NCBI GenBank assembly: GCA_008921705.1
Contig: VFFE01007631.1
Location: forward strand, 2,437,439 to 2,501,438
From: Burhinus oedicnemus
Taxonomy: Eukaryota; Chordata; Aves; Charadriiformes; Burhinidae
Direction: 5' to 3'
DNA: 64,000 nucleotides
Under the pieces are notes generated by a model that was not told the origin of the DNA, did no database searches, and saw only the letters and a program-made list of their open reading frames with translations. The position numbers and the translations under genes were made by a program. Numbering within the stretch: the first letter of the stretch is position 1; every line of letters starts with the position of its first letter. Below are positions 12,328 to 25,798 of the stretch, one piece after another.

Positions 12328-15300
12328 ATTAAATGTTACTGACTTTATTGAATGTCTCTATTCAAATATCTTGCATAAGCAGACATGTCACTTTAATCAG
12401 ATAAAACCCACCAGGGAAGGTGGTAATTATTTGTATTACTTCTTGACAGCTATAAAAAGCTAAAATGTTACTGTGCAAATTCTGTCTGAACTATTTAAAC
12501 AATTGAAAAATGTGATTTAACAGCTAAAACAAACTTGATTCAGGCTGATCTCTCATCGACATGTGTGAGATGAACTAAGCTAGCTCTTTGTACAGGGAAT
12601 AGAAATTAACTGCACAGTGTCCTCACCTAGGATGGTTAAAACCTCATAACAAATAAACCCCTCAGAAGACCTTGTATTATCACAATGTAAACAGCAGATG
12701 ATGGACATTTCTATACTGAGGCCTTTTTAAGCCCAGGCTGCCCTAAAACTTCAGTTGACAGTAGCTAGGGTGGGGTTTTGCCATGGAAATTCCCACAGAA
12801 CTTCAGCAGCCGGGCAGCACGACTGGGACCCATGGATGAGATTGCCGGGCACAGGCACAGGACGCAAGGAAAGGCAGGAATGACGTTTTGCAGTATTGTT
12901 GGCATCGTCAAGTCTACAAGAAAATGGCATGCCAAGGAGCAAAGCTTGAAGGGTGGAAAACTCCATGCCAGGACTGGTGGTAGACCCTGAGTTGGGGGCC
13001 CTCAGGAGAGCCATGGAGCCAGTTTGCTGGTGGACCCACCAAGCCAGCATGGGAGATGCTTTGCAAATGCAACTCAAAGTTTTCAACCACCAAGTGAGTT
13101 TCTGAGGCAGCGGGGTTGGAAGATCTAATCCAGTCCAGCGCTGGGGAAAGCCCTAGGCTAGCTATAACTCACGGAAAACCCTTGCATTAAGGTTTTTTCC
13201 TTAAGTACTAGCCTGCCTTACGCCTTTGGTACTTCAGTTGAGAATTAGGACAATGCCAGGAAGCGCAGTGGTTTCTGACAACAAAACGTGTGTGGCCAGT
13301 GTGGAAAGGACACAGATGTTATTATCAGAAATCTGCTTCTGCTGCTGGGTTGCAGTGTATCACGTTAAGAACTTCTTCCCTTTTTCTACGTGTTCACAGT
13401 CTTTACTGTGCTCTGCTCTGTCTTTATAAGAATACTATAACAAGCTGTTTTGCTGGTTTGCTACTCCTAGATACCCCAGACTCGCCTCAAAACCTCCAAA
13501 AACCATGAATTGTCTTTAAGAAATCTAAATATATGAAATAAGAAATGAGTCACTTTGCAGGAAGTGGGATTAACAAAGTCTGGCTCTCTAAAGATTTGTC
13601 TTACTTCCCTTTAAACTCTTTGCTTCCATCAATAATTTGGGTTCCCACGTGTCCCTTACATGATCACCATGGCACAAGGGAAAGCCTGAAAACACTTGCT
13701 AGCCGGACAGCCAAGAGTAGGCGCTTTGGTACCTGGACCAGGGGTTCTATTTCAATTTCTATGCCAGACAGCCCATGCCTCTGTTTTCAGCCATTCCTTC
13801 ATCCTTGCCAGGGCTAAAAATGTATCTTTAACAAATATCAGAACTGTGATTCCTGTACTTCTAATGACTTCTTACTTGCTTCCACGTACTTCTAACAACT
13901 ACAGTATCAAAAGGGTCAGGAAATAACTGAAAAACTTAGAAATCCTGCATCTGAGCTCTCCTTTTTCAAGCAGAAGGCGGCTAAGTCAGACCTGACACTC
14001 CAAGCATTTGCTTCTTCTTGCTCTCAGGTCTTTGCTGTTGCATTTTGGAAGTCCATCTCCACCTGCAATCAGCTCTGCCACTGCTGAACTGAGGGTCTAA
14101 AACTCAGTTCCCGTAAACTAAACTCAGCAGCATCAAGAGAGAGTAGTCATGCAGGCAAAAGTACCATCCTCCCCACATCCCCGTGTTAGGTGAAACATGG
14201 AGGTTTACTCACCTTTCTCACTATCTAGTGGTCTAATGAAATTTCTTAGTCCCAAAAGATGCTCACCAAAGACACAGAAGCAATCACATAGAAGAAAAGA
14301 ATCCGCTGAGAGCTATTTCAAATTGATCTAAGTAGGTAGCTTTTGTAGAGGCTCACAAAGGAAAAAGATCTTGGGAGTAAGCCTTATGCACCAGGCACTT
14401 ACCAGAACAGAGGAAAGCCCACTGAAACACTGAGTTTCCACATGACTAATGGAGACTTACTGCTCTTGGAAGACCAGCAGCTTGACTGGGAGGTGCATCT
14501 GCTAATAAATGCTCCTGCCTGCCGAGAGAAACCTCACAAGTGTCTGGCTGGGATTGAGGTTAGGACTACTGGAGCTGATTGGCCTACCTGTGGAAAATGG
14601 AAGTGTGTGTGGGGGGTGGTTCTCTCTGCTGGCAAATGTTAACTTTAAATACCTTTAAATTCCTGCTGACAGTCAGCCTGGTGCAACAGGGACAGATTTT
14701 GTGGCAAGTTCCATCTGTGCAGTGCAATGAACCTGGTCTATTTTGGAAGTTTTCTTTTCATTATTTTTTCATTTTGCAGCCTCCAGCCAGATGCTTGCAA
14801 CTCTGACATCTTCCTACCAACCCTCTACCACCTTCATGTGTATTAGATCTGTGCTTTTTGATGTGCTATCTATTTCCTGTAAATGTTCCAGTACGTTTGC
14901 TCCTTCTAATGACTTGCTTTTCTCCTTTGAACAACTTCTTCCTCATGTTGATTTCCTGCAGTACTTATCATTTATTGATGGATAGTTAATTATCACCAGG
15001 CAATAGATCTTGCTCAGCTCCCCGAAAGCAGCAGCTGACATTTTGTGTGTCTCACTACCAGTGATCTTTCACAGTCACAGATATTCTTTGCAGCAGATAA
15101 TACACGAACCTGCATTTAATCACATCGAATGAGTCAAGGATTCTTCCTTGTCTTTGGTTAAATCTCTGCCTATCTGCAAAAAGTCCTGATCAGTTTCCAG
15201 GCTTGTCTGTGTTTATCGAGTGATTGATTGCAGGTACCAGCTCTCCTCTACCGACAAAACATTTTACCATACCATCAAATTACTGATCACAGTTTAGTTT

Positions 15301-18120
15301 TGCTGTGTGGTTACAGCTACTCATCAAAATTATCTATTGCCCCCACCTGGAGGCATAAACATCAAATCCTCTTGCTCTTCTCCTCTAATGTTCTCACTTT
15401 TAATATATTGCATTTCTGTCTCTTCTCCATGTGGAAATCCATACCCAATGTTGACCGCAGACTCTGCACTCAGCCCAGCAAAATATGCTGTAGCAATTGG
15501 AGGCTGGGGAGGCAGTGGGCAACCTCAGGGTCTTTTTAAGACCACCAATGCAGCCCTGAGGCCGTGGGGCATTTCTTTTGCCTCTGCTCCTTGCCTGCAA
15601 AACCCAGGCCACCCCCCCCAGGACTACATGGTGTTTTCCAGGAGATCCGCATTTACCCAGATTTCCTCACTGTGCAGCATCTCCCCAAAGGTCTCGGGGG
15701 GGGTGGCCTGATCCTCACCGTGAAGCAGAGCCCTCTGACATGCCAGTGAGAGAGAGCTGGCTCTCTTCAGCCTGGCTGTCTCCTGTGCATTAAAGCACAG
15801 ATAAATTTGAGGCACCCGACGCAGAGCCACAGTTGGTGAGGCAGTTTGCTTCTTAGTTTAGACAAATGCATGCAGACAACCATACAACTTCCCAGCCTAC
15901 CCCTCCATCCATGGTGCACAGACATGCAAGTTGTATATCATGAAGCTATCTTTGCTGCTTTTAAGAGTTATTTGGATCAATTGACTTTCTTTTCTTTAGT
16001 AGAGGACCTTGCTCTGCTATCAAAATGCAGGGTAAGATGTCTAAGTGATAGATTCCAAAATGGTAGAAGTCGAACATCCTCCAAAGCCAGACACAAGCCA
16101 CTGTCAAAATGTATTTTACAGTTAAAGAGGATTGCCATTGATTTATGGATCCTATTGTGAGCATGAGAAACAAGATGGGAATATTTGGGAATATTGACAC
16201 TGATGTCTGCTTTTTTGTAAAGCTGTGTCTAAGTTTGGCTACCATTCCACAGTAGCTGCATGTGATGGAAGAGCTTATCAAACCAAACCTGAGGTCATCA
16301 GGAGAAATGCCATTGCTCTGATACTGGCTGGGACAGTCACTGTGGTTTTAAAACACAGTGAAAGTTCCCTGAGTGAATCAGCCAATAACAGATAGGACAT
16401 TACTCATAGTTTTACACTTGGCAATTGAACTGGTGTTTTGTACGCTGTATATTTGATTCACTCCTCTTTGCTAGTGTCCTGACTAAATTCAGTGCACAGG
16501 ACATTTTTTTAGATAAGAATTTGTCCTATGACTTTGCAGCACCATTTCCTTCCAACATAAGATTGATCTTACCATGGGAAGTATACATATTGTTTCAGAT
16601 TAATGAGTCTAGGCCTATTGCACTAAGAAAGCAGTGGTACATGTAAAAAAATTCTGGCTGTTAATGAATGGAAAAAGCCTGGCTAATCCTAAGAAGGTGT
16701 TGTTTAGACTTAATGATTTAGATATTGTCTTTAAACATGTCTGTCTAGTTCTTTCTTTGTTATGGCATTGATACGGCACAGCTACTTCACTTGATATTAA
16801 AAGATCTCTCACCTGGACGCTCCATAGCTCAGCATTTTATGTATGCATTTGTACTTGCAGTAGCTAGGTGTGAAACACTACCATATGACGCTAGTCCTAT
16901 ATTTTTCTCTTACTACAGGTGAATGTGACCATCAAGTCACACGTTAAGTTTTTATCCCTCAACACATGGCCTCAGCCTGCTCCCATTGAACTTGGAGGAA
17001 GATTTGCCTTCTGGTGGATCAAAAGGCTTTGCTTAGAATAATAGCACCAGGGCTGGCCTCTAACTTACGAAAGCTCCATCCAGTTACAGCAATGTACTTC
17101 TCCCAGATTTGGGGACATTCTTCGCTTCTTTGTTGCCAGTTCTCCTCCTTCTCTCAATTAAAGTGTTCGTTATATATGTCACACCTTAGGTTTCATGCAC
17201 TAGCAGATGTTAAGGAGATTGATTCAAGCTTTTACTCCGTTTCATCTTTAACCCAGCTCTCTCCTTTGATCTGTATGTCCACGTGGAGTCTGGATCTTTC
17301 TGGTTGTGTTCATCTTTGTACCTCACCATCTCCCCCTTCCCACTCTGTCAATGCTTTTGTCCAAACCTTTGCAGCCCTTCACCTTAGTTATCAGAGCCAC
17401 CTTCTCCTCTGAATTCTACAGCAACAACCCAGACTCCCTCAGGTTCACTTAACACGCTGTTAAGATTGTTCTAGGACTTGCTCCTGTGACAATATCATCC
17501 CTGCTTTGGTTCCCACTCTTCAACCACAGTCAGTGAGGAGGAGCCTTTGAAGGCTGCCCAACTTCTTTCTGCCATATTTGATTGTGCCAGCCCACACCTG
17601 CCCTGAGCCACATTGCTCTGCCATTTTCAGTGCCTCTCTTGTCTATCAGTATCTTAACATTTTATCTCCTGCCTCCCCTGCTGTTCTCAGTCAGTCCTCA
17701 TGTTCTTCAGCTCCCTCTTATAAACACATCTACTTTAATGAACAGCAAAAGACATTACCTACCTACTAGAAGGGTGCTTTGAAGGGATCTCAAGCTGTAG
17801 ACAGAGCTCACTGACCTCTCCAGCCAGAGTCATACTCTGTGTTGTGCCACAGCCAGTGGGGAGGGAGGGTTGTTGATTTCTAGTTGAAAAAGCCTCTTTT
17901 AGTCACCTGTCAGAAAATGGTGGGATGAAATATCCTCCATATCATTGCCTGTTGATTGTAATGGTTACAACTAGCTTAAGCTAAATACTTAGCTTTTAGA
18001 GGTCTGAAAATGCAGCTCATCTTCAACCTACTGCCTTGCTGATGTGCTCCACACACCCATACTGTTTTTTAGCAGCCCTCTCTGGAGTGAGCATCACCAC
18101 CCACCTTTCTTTTCATGCCT
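12328..18120. other. Non-coding stretch, no gene recognised
   Basis: No supported gene. A T/C-rich section at 14740-14960 and overlapping openings at 15228-15830 look like composition effects, because both strands and several frames are open over the same bases. A 10-bp direct duplication (gggaatattt / gggaatattg) lies at 16177-16196. Confidence 0.55.
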
Positions 18121-18330
18121 GCGGGGATCACGGGTGTCAGCGTGGAGAGGAGAGCCGCAGGCTGCTTCCTTCTGTCTGTGCGCCTGTGAACGGGGAGCGA
18201 GGTCCACCTCTGGTCCCCGTGCAGAGAAGCTGGGAGGGCTGAGGCAGGAGCTCTGGCACAGCTGCTGCCTGTGCTGCAGTGATGCTGTGCCAGCCCCCAA
18301 ATCGGCTCCCGTCTGTGAGCTTGGTGAAAG
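18121..18330. other. Small GC- and CpG-richer patch
   Basis: About ten CpG dinucleotides fall within roughly 200 bases (for example acggg, cgtgg, gccgc, gcgag, ccgtg), in contrast to the CpG-poor flanks. Overlapping openings of 103-149 codons on both strands are explained by the GC content. It is below what I would call a CpG island; an exon or regulatory patch cannot be excluded. Confidence 0.45.
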
Positions 18331-21300
18331 AAGGACCCCTGGCACCTGGCAATTAGCACTGGACAAACAAGCAGGGTCATTTTGCCCTTTGCCCAAAAAC
18401 CCGTGCCCTAAATCCCACACCAGTGAGGGGAAATTAGCTTCTGTAGGACAGCACAGAAAACAGTTCTCTCCTTCCCCACATACACCAGGATGACCACAGA
18501 GGTAAGGGGAGCGAAGGGGGAACTGTGACCTTCCGATTTACAGCTGTTCTGCTGGGTCACTGTGCTTGACCCAGAAGAGCTAAATGGAGCGGGTTGCACA
18601 ACGTCAGTATAACCTGCAGGGTACATACATTTGACTTCACATCACTGCATCTTGTCAATGGTGAACTTAAAGTAAGCACAATTTACTGGTTTTCCGTTAA
18701 GATTGAAAAGTGCTGACCTCATTGGCCAAGGAAGGGAAGCAAAATTAGTTCATGCCATAGTTCCAGACGAAGGGATAAAAATAACTTGGGAGGGGCTTTT
18801 CATTAATTCCACAATATTTTATATACATTATGCTTTTTTTTTCCCCACAAACCAAGGCATAATTCTCCAGTCAGAGAAAGAAAACTCTTGCAAAAAAAAT
18901 CCCAAAAAAGATCACTGATGAAAAACAGTTCTGAGGCTTTAGAATAAAGTAACTTGGCCTCCTGTCCTTCAATAAGCAATAGGGAAACCACAAAGTTGCT
19001 AAAGAGGACTTCTTTCCTCACACATTTGGTCAGTCAGAGCACAAGTAGTATCACTTGTGATCATAAGATTTCTGGACAAAACCAAACTCTTGGGTTTGAC
19101 TGGAATTTTCGATAGACAACAAATAATAGGGTTTTATAGTAAAATAAACATATATATATGCAGAGACATATACAAACCAAATCTATAAAAATGTACACAC
19201 ATTTATCTCTGAAATCCATACTAAATCCCATCTGAAGGTTTGTAATTTATTTTACAGGGGAAATGAATCACAAAAAGTAAGCTCATGCATAGAATATGAT
19301 ATTTGCAAAGAACACGAAAGCTGCAGTCCTTATCTAGCTAAACAGTTAAAGATATGCTTAAATGCCACATGAAACAGGAACCTCTATAAGTATCAGCATA
19401 GACATGGAAGTTTTTTGCCCACTTTTAAAATTATAGATAGAGCTTTCTCACAAGAAAATTTTCAAGTTTTTAAAAAATATCTTTTTTGTCATTCAGCACC
19501 ACATGCAGGTGATGCACAGGTTTCGTGTGTGGGCTGTAGGAGACAGTCTCACTACAGTAACCTTTACAGTGGAACAGGGTATTTGTCCTCTAGGCCATTT
19601 GCACCAGGGTGGTGGTTTTTTTCCTTTTAATCACTGAAATAGAAAAGAAATCCTTTAATTAAAAAAATAAGGTAGTGAAAATTGGAAGTGTTTCACAGTA
19701 TACTGAGCTAACAGCTTCTTCTCTCCACCATAAAATCACATTTTCTGAGTTTCCTCACCCACTCAGAGTCCTTCCAGCTATTCTGCACATATACTCCTTC
19801 ACCCTTGGACTGTTGCCTACTGAAAAATTATATATTGTCTACCTTAAAAGTGGCAAGTATATACAAACAAAATAACAATGAAGACGCCTCTAAAATCCAG
19901 TTCCAATTTTCCATCTACTCTGACATAAAGCATCTGTCAGTCTTAAGCATTTCTTATTTGCACAAATAATTTTAATGTTGAACTCAAGATAGTAAAACTC
20001 TCACTGGATTGCAGAGATCCCTGTTCTTCACATCTACAGATGTGACCAAGTCCTTATTAACCAGATCCATCACTAATCAGTTTGTAGATTTGTGAGATCC
20101 TGTTTCAGCAATTTCAGAACAGACTGACTTGTCAGGACCTCCTTGCCCACCTTCACTTCTCTGTTTCTTTCATCTCACAGTCACCACTTTTTTCACTGTC
20201 CAAAGTACTTGTGTGGATGTCTCTAGGTACATGGTTGTCTGAGTCATTTTTAAGTTAAATTCAGTTCTCTTGGCTAAACTTTGCTTTTCAGCAGTGTGCA
20301 CCATTCCCAGTAACGCAAAACTGAGGTTTGAGAAGTGGGGAAAAGTACACTAAGGATATGTCCTTGCTAGGTTTTGAAGTTTGGGTAAAAATGTTTGCTT
20401 TTAAGCTATTCCTCACTTCGTGCAATTGTGCCACACCAAGGTGGGCACCATGCACATCTTCACCTCGTAATCACCATCCTGAAGAATTGCCGTCACACTC
20501 ATTGAAAGATGAGAGACATACGATCTATCCGACAAACCATCAGTGTGACCGATAAGTTGATCTTGCCTGCCCATTTTTTTCGCTCAGCTTTTATCACACT
20601 TTCTGCTACAGGAAAAGAGCTGTTTCAATAATAAATCAGAACAAATAAAACTCTTCAGCCATGAAAACCAGACTGGACCCTTGTGCTAAAATTTACTAGG
20701 GTTCATTTAGGTATAACAAAATTCAGTCTCGTACTGACGCAGGAGGTATGGATAAGACAATCCAGTACAGATCCCTTCAAACAAACCAAGACCAAGATTT
20801 ATGTTTCAAGTTTTGAGGGCTCCTGTCTTGCAATATTAAAGGATGATCCTGTCCGCAGTTTAGAAATTACATCTTTACGTGACACCAAGGGCTCTCCCTG
20901 AAATTTCAATCTTCCTTCCAAAAATTGCCCTTTCCGAATGTATACAGCACACTGGAGAACGTTACGAATTTATTGGAAATCCAAGCTGCAGGTGAAAAAA
21001 CAAGATCCTGTCCACACACAGCTATTAAAGACAGCATGACATACTTTTTCAGAAGTAGACAGTTATCTTCGATGTCCTCGCTAAATAAGTAATTATATTC
21101 TGTCCACCTGGCTTCCCTGTGGGGCTTTGAATTAAAACAATACTTAATCTCCTCCAAGTTCTGAGGCAGTATGCCGGAGTTCCAGCCAGGAGACTTTACA
21201 TTTCTGCAGTAGATGAACTAATTACCGTTATCCCTGGCGCCTGCATAATCTGAAGTAAAAATATCTCTGCTTCTCCTGTGTCTGCACCTTCTGGGTTCCA

Positions 21301-23065
21301 GAAGGAAACAATATTTCTTAACTCGAAAAAAGTCTTTCAAGTCCTATCACACTGATACCCTTCTCTCTCACTTTTCCCTCACTCCTAGTTTTCAGGCAGA
21401 GCTTTCTAACTATTTCATTATTCATTTGAAGTAGAAAGACATTTTAAAAGCTTGAGCGCTGGCAGAATGGCTTTCTCTATGATTCCTTGATTGCCTCCAT
21501 CATACAGCAGCTGTGCCAACACAGGCTGCAGCCACCCTCATACCCTTCCCCGGGGCTCTGTGAGGAGCAGGGTGGAGAAGGTACCTGTGGCTGCTGATTT
21601 CACAGCAAGCGTGTGACCTTCTCCAGCAACACAAACGTGAGGTGGAGGTTGATGTTAGCTCAGTGCAGCTGTGAACAAAATGTTTGTGTTTTAAAAGGGC
21701 TATTGCTTACAAAACTCAGGCAGGACCTGAAGAAAAAGCTGTTGTTTTGTTTCAGGATCACATGGAGAGGGTCAGGAGAATGACTTGGTCATCAGAAGTG
21801 TGCCTTCTCCCTTTCAGGAGTTAATGTCCCTCCTCATCACAGCTGTAGGATTAGTTACCCTTTCTCTGGTCTCTGCATGTACACGCCCAGGAATAGCCTT
21901 ACATTTATGCTATCCATGCCTAATTGCCTAATTGCATAATTCCTCTCCTCTTAAAGGAGGATCCAATTACAGCTTTCCATGTATGCCAACTGCTCTTACC
22001 CCTTGGCAAGTTTGGCGGTTTCCCTTTGAGAATTGGCAACCAGTAGTCTACAGTGGCCAGCCAAAATTATTGAAACAACAGTATTCATTATTCATACAGC
22101 AGCAGGAACACAACACTAAAGAAAAAAAATACTTCAAAGTAGCAGCAGTTTACATACAAGCCTAACTCAGCCAAAGCCCAGACACCAGTGACAACAACCG
22201 AGAAAGGCTCGTCTTAACCAGCTACCCCAGGGTGCCTCTGACTCCGTCTCCAAAGTTCAGAGGGATTGAAGTGCTCAAGTACCCAAGTAACTCTTGAAAG
22301 TGGGACTCAGACATACCCAAACCACTAAGAAGTATTCTACCCAACTGCAAGCCAGACTAATGATTTATGCCTTTAACAAAGGCAGGGAGTATGTGCACGC
22401 ATATGTACCCTCCCCCTACTTGTTCTGCCTGGTCAAAGTTAAGATAAAGTTTAAATAACTTTGTCCTCTTTTAATTAGTGATTTCATACATGATTGGGTG
22501 GTTCCAGACTGAAGTTTTCCCTTTCAAAGCAGGCTAACCTACAGGGCTCTGATTCAGTTGTCCTTGCTGCTTTCAGATTAACAGAAAAGAGAATTTTGTC
22601 CCCATAAATAATTCAGTTTTGTCCCAGAAGACATTGTGTTGACAAAAACTTCCCTATGTAGTTTTTGAGAGAGCAACCACTAGCTGTGGCACTCCACTGC
22701 CAGGAAAAGAGCTTTCTGTCAGTCATTTTTCTACTATCCTAGTGCCTCAATGTGAGCACAATTTTTTCCCTGCTATTGCAAATTGTTGAATCTTAAAAAA
22801 ATTAATTGCATACACACTAGTGATCGCTTCCATAGATGGGGCCTAAGGCAAAACACACAGATGAAATACTATGCATCTTCTTCTGACATTTTCTGGCAAA
22901 TGCTATCCATGAAATTACAAATAAAATCACCAGGACCAGCTGCTCATTTTATCTCTGCCCTTCCAATCAGACCAGCTATTAAAGTCTCCTTACTCAAAAG
23001 TTTTCTTGGTTCAGACAGAATCTCTGCAGAGTTATTCAAATAATAGTGACTATTTATTCCATGAC
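18331..23065. other. Non-coding stretch, no gene recognised
   Basis: No gene or well-formed repeat. Locally AT-rich around 19135-19210, with a short (TA)n. A doubled 'cctaattg' lies at 21920-21935. The remainder is unremarkable mixed sequence. Confidence 0.55.
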
Positions 23066-23352
23066 TGTTATATATATGTAATATATGTTATATACCTATG
23101 TGTGTATATATATACACACACCGAGGTATATAATATACATCTATATTATTAGATGGTATATATAATAATTATGTTATAGAATATACATCTATATTATATG
23201 GTATAATTATTATATACAACCTCTAATATACAAAAAATATTTGCATTATTATATATCATAATCATTCTATGCAGGTACATAATATATATTGTATACAAGA
23301 ATATATTATATATAATATATATTATATACCTGTATATAATCTATATACAGGT
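23066..23352. repeat. AT-rich palindromic and tandem block
   Basis: About 290 bases of almost pure A/T with several nested structures. There is a perfect 22-bp palindrome at 23099-23120 (tgtgtg, alternating TA core, cacaca). Two copies of a roughly 48-bp unit start at 23132 and 23180 and share the 18-mer aatatacatctatattat. An 11-bp inverted repeat with a 3-nt spacer (acctgtatata / tatatacaggt) closes the block at 23328-23352. This is a complex (TA)n-type satellite with strong cruciform potential. It is non-coding. Confidence 0.85.
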
Positions 23353-25756
23353 GATTTGTGTATTCCTCCTTTTTGCTGCTCCACCACCTCTACATTAGTG
23401 TTCACTGGGCTTCATTTTCCATGCACCCATCCTTAGAAGACGATGTCAAAACATGTGCTAATGTGGTACAGGCTCAAGCAGTACCTCTGTGCGATACAGA
23501 GATCCACCCAGCTCCTGAACTCAGGCATAGGATGGGTGCAGCTCTGGGTATGGGAAGCACCTCTGTTGCCTTTGGAAAAGAAAGTAAAGAACCGTGGACA
23601 TCGGGATTCAGGGAGTACAGGCAGAATAACTTTTAACTCCAGTAGACTTCAGAGTCTGAAACCGTTGCTTATTTGTAATTAAATGATTTTCCTGAAGAAT
23701 AATCCAAACTACCAGTGGGGAAACCTAGATCTGATATCTGACCTGTCAGCATTGAACAAGAATTGATACTTCGCGAAGAAAGTAAAGTATCTCAGCTAGC
23801 CCAATATGAAATAGGGCAAAATCTTAACCTAGACATCCTGCCCTGCCAGGAGCTAGCCTAATACCTTGAAATACAAGATTTAATACATCACCTGGCATAA
23901 TACTGGACCTATAACGTATAATAAGGAATCTAAGACTTCTAGATATTTTTTTTTTCTAAATCCATATATTATTCACCAATGCCGCTGGCATGAAGGTTCA
24001 CTGGAAGAGACAGATTCCGTGTGAAGGAAAAAATGTCATATTTTTTCTGTAGCAGCAAGCTGCATTCATATCTTGCTGCTCCCCACTAAAATAATATTCA
24101 CTGAAACCCTGAGCATAAAGGTCTTTATGAAATGTTTACTGAGAAAGAACACATCCTACCTGTAATTTCTAAAGCAAAGTGAGTAGGCTGGTTTAAAGCA
24201 TTTTGAAAATAAGTATGAAAAGTTAACCTCATATGCCACATCTGAGCCGTTCCTGTGTTATTCCAGTTGAGATAATTTACAAAACAAGTATTTGCAATGG
24301 GAGACTGCAGCATGATATTAACTTATATGAATGCATTATAATAGTCAAGTATTTAATCACTTTTCAATTCTTGTAAAACAAAGAACATTTTCCAGCATTG
24401 TCTGAACTGTGCTCGCTGTAGTCAATGGGTGTTCAACTCCTTTACACGAGAGAATTGAGTTCACCACCCTGCATAATGAAGACCTACTGTATTTTAGACT
24501 ATAACTCAGCAGGTGATTGAATATTATCTGCTTCACAGAAAAATACAAGTAAAATGAGCTCTTCGGCTGTAAATAATTCGGTCATAAAAGACAAAGCTCA
24601 TGTATTTCTTAGGTAACAGCCTCAGCTCTGCTGCATGGTGCACTGATTCTCCCTACCCAGTTCTGGGTTTCATATCATCAGCCACCCCAAAACCAAAATG
24701 TTAGCGAGGATTTCGTGAAAAGTCTCTTTACTGAACTGAACATGGAAATTCACATGAAGAGTTTGGTGCAGAACATGGCCTGACTGCATTTTCTTCTCCC
24801 CAGTACAATGGGAAGAAAGGGAGTACTGGAATAATCTTCTTTGTCATCTAGAAATAGCTCTTCTTTATTTCCCCCCGCCTCAACGTTAATCTGTATGGTT
24901 TGACAGCCCTGCAAATGCTCTCACAGGCTTTAGCAGGGCTTTGGTTTATATATATAATGCAAAATTAAGGGTTTAGGTTATGTTTTGGTTTTAGAATATC
25001 CATAATATAAAAAAGCACTGGACATCAAAGTAATCAACTAATCCCTTTATCCAGAGCCATTCAGATCAATCATTAAAACACCATGAGGTTCTGACAGATG
25101 CCACCATGACAGATTTCTTTCCCCCCATGTTGTTTTCATTGCCACAGATTTTCTGATTTGGGTCATAATTGTATTTGGGCTTTCAATGGCATGTAGTCAA
25201 ACTACCTCATTTTGAATGTTAATTTCCTGAAAATAATTGAAAACCAATCCATACTTTTAATCTGTGGCAGGTGCTTGGCTACGACAGCCTCCTTTTGTTG
25301 TTGCTGCCATTGACATACAATACGCGAGCCAGGAAACTGTCTGGTTCCCATGGCTATCTGCCCAACACTGGCCTCGTTAAATAACTGGTATCACCTAGCC
25401 AGATTTTGAATGTTTGCAATCATTTACTTGTAATGACGCTTATTGCCTGCCACCATTTTGTAAAGCAGCTCTTCGGCATTTTCAGCCTCCCCTTGTTAGC
25501 ACTCGGTCTGTAGACAGCCCACCCTGTGGTGTATTGCATCCTGATGGGGCTTCCCCAAAACCTTTCATACAGCCCGTTGAAGAGCATGGCCCACCTCTGT
25601 GCTGCCGTGTGCCCGAAGCACCACCACAACACACCTTATGCTTAAACTGACAGAGTAGTAGTGGTAAAATACACCAGATAAGGAGATGGCATTTTCATCA
25701 GTGGAACCATAACAAATTCCTCCATTCATGAAAATACCATGTTTGTGGGAGTTTTT
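23353..25756. other. Non-coding stretch, no gene recognised
   Basis: No supported gene or identifiable repeat. Short (TA) runs occur near 24946-24960. The 92- and 79-codon openings at 23358-23682 overlap each other in different frames and have no recognisable domain. Confidence 0.55.
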
Positions 25757-25798
25757 TAATATATATATGTACACACGCACACATATATGTATATTTAT
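25757..25798. repeat. (TA)n/(CA)n microsatellite with inverted repeat
   Basis: Alternating purine-pyrimidine DNA with an 8-bp inverted repeat (atatatgt at 25763-25770, acatatat at 25781-25788) around an acacacgcac spacer. Low complexity. Confidence 0.75.
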
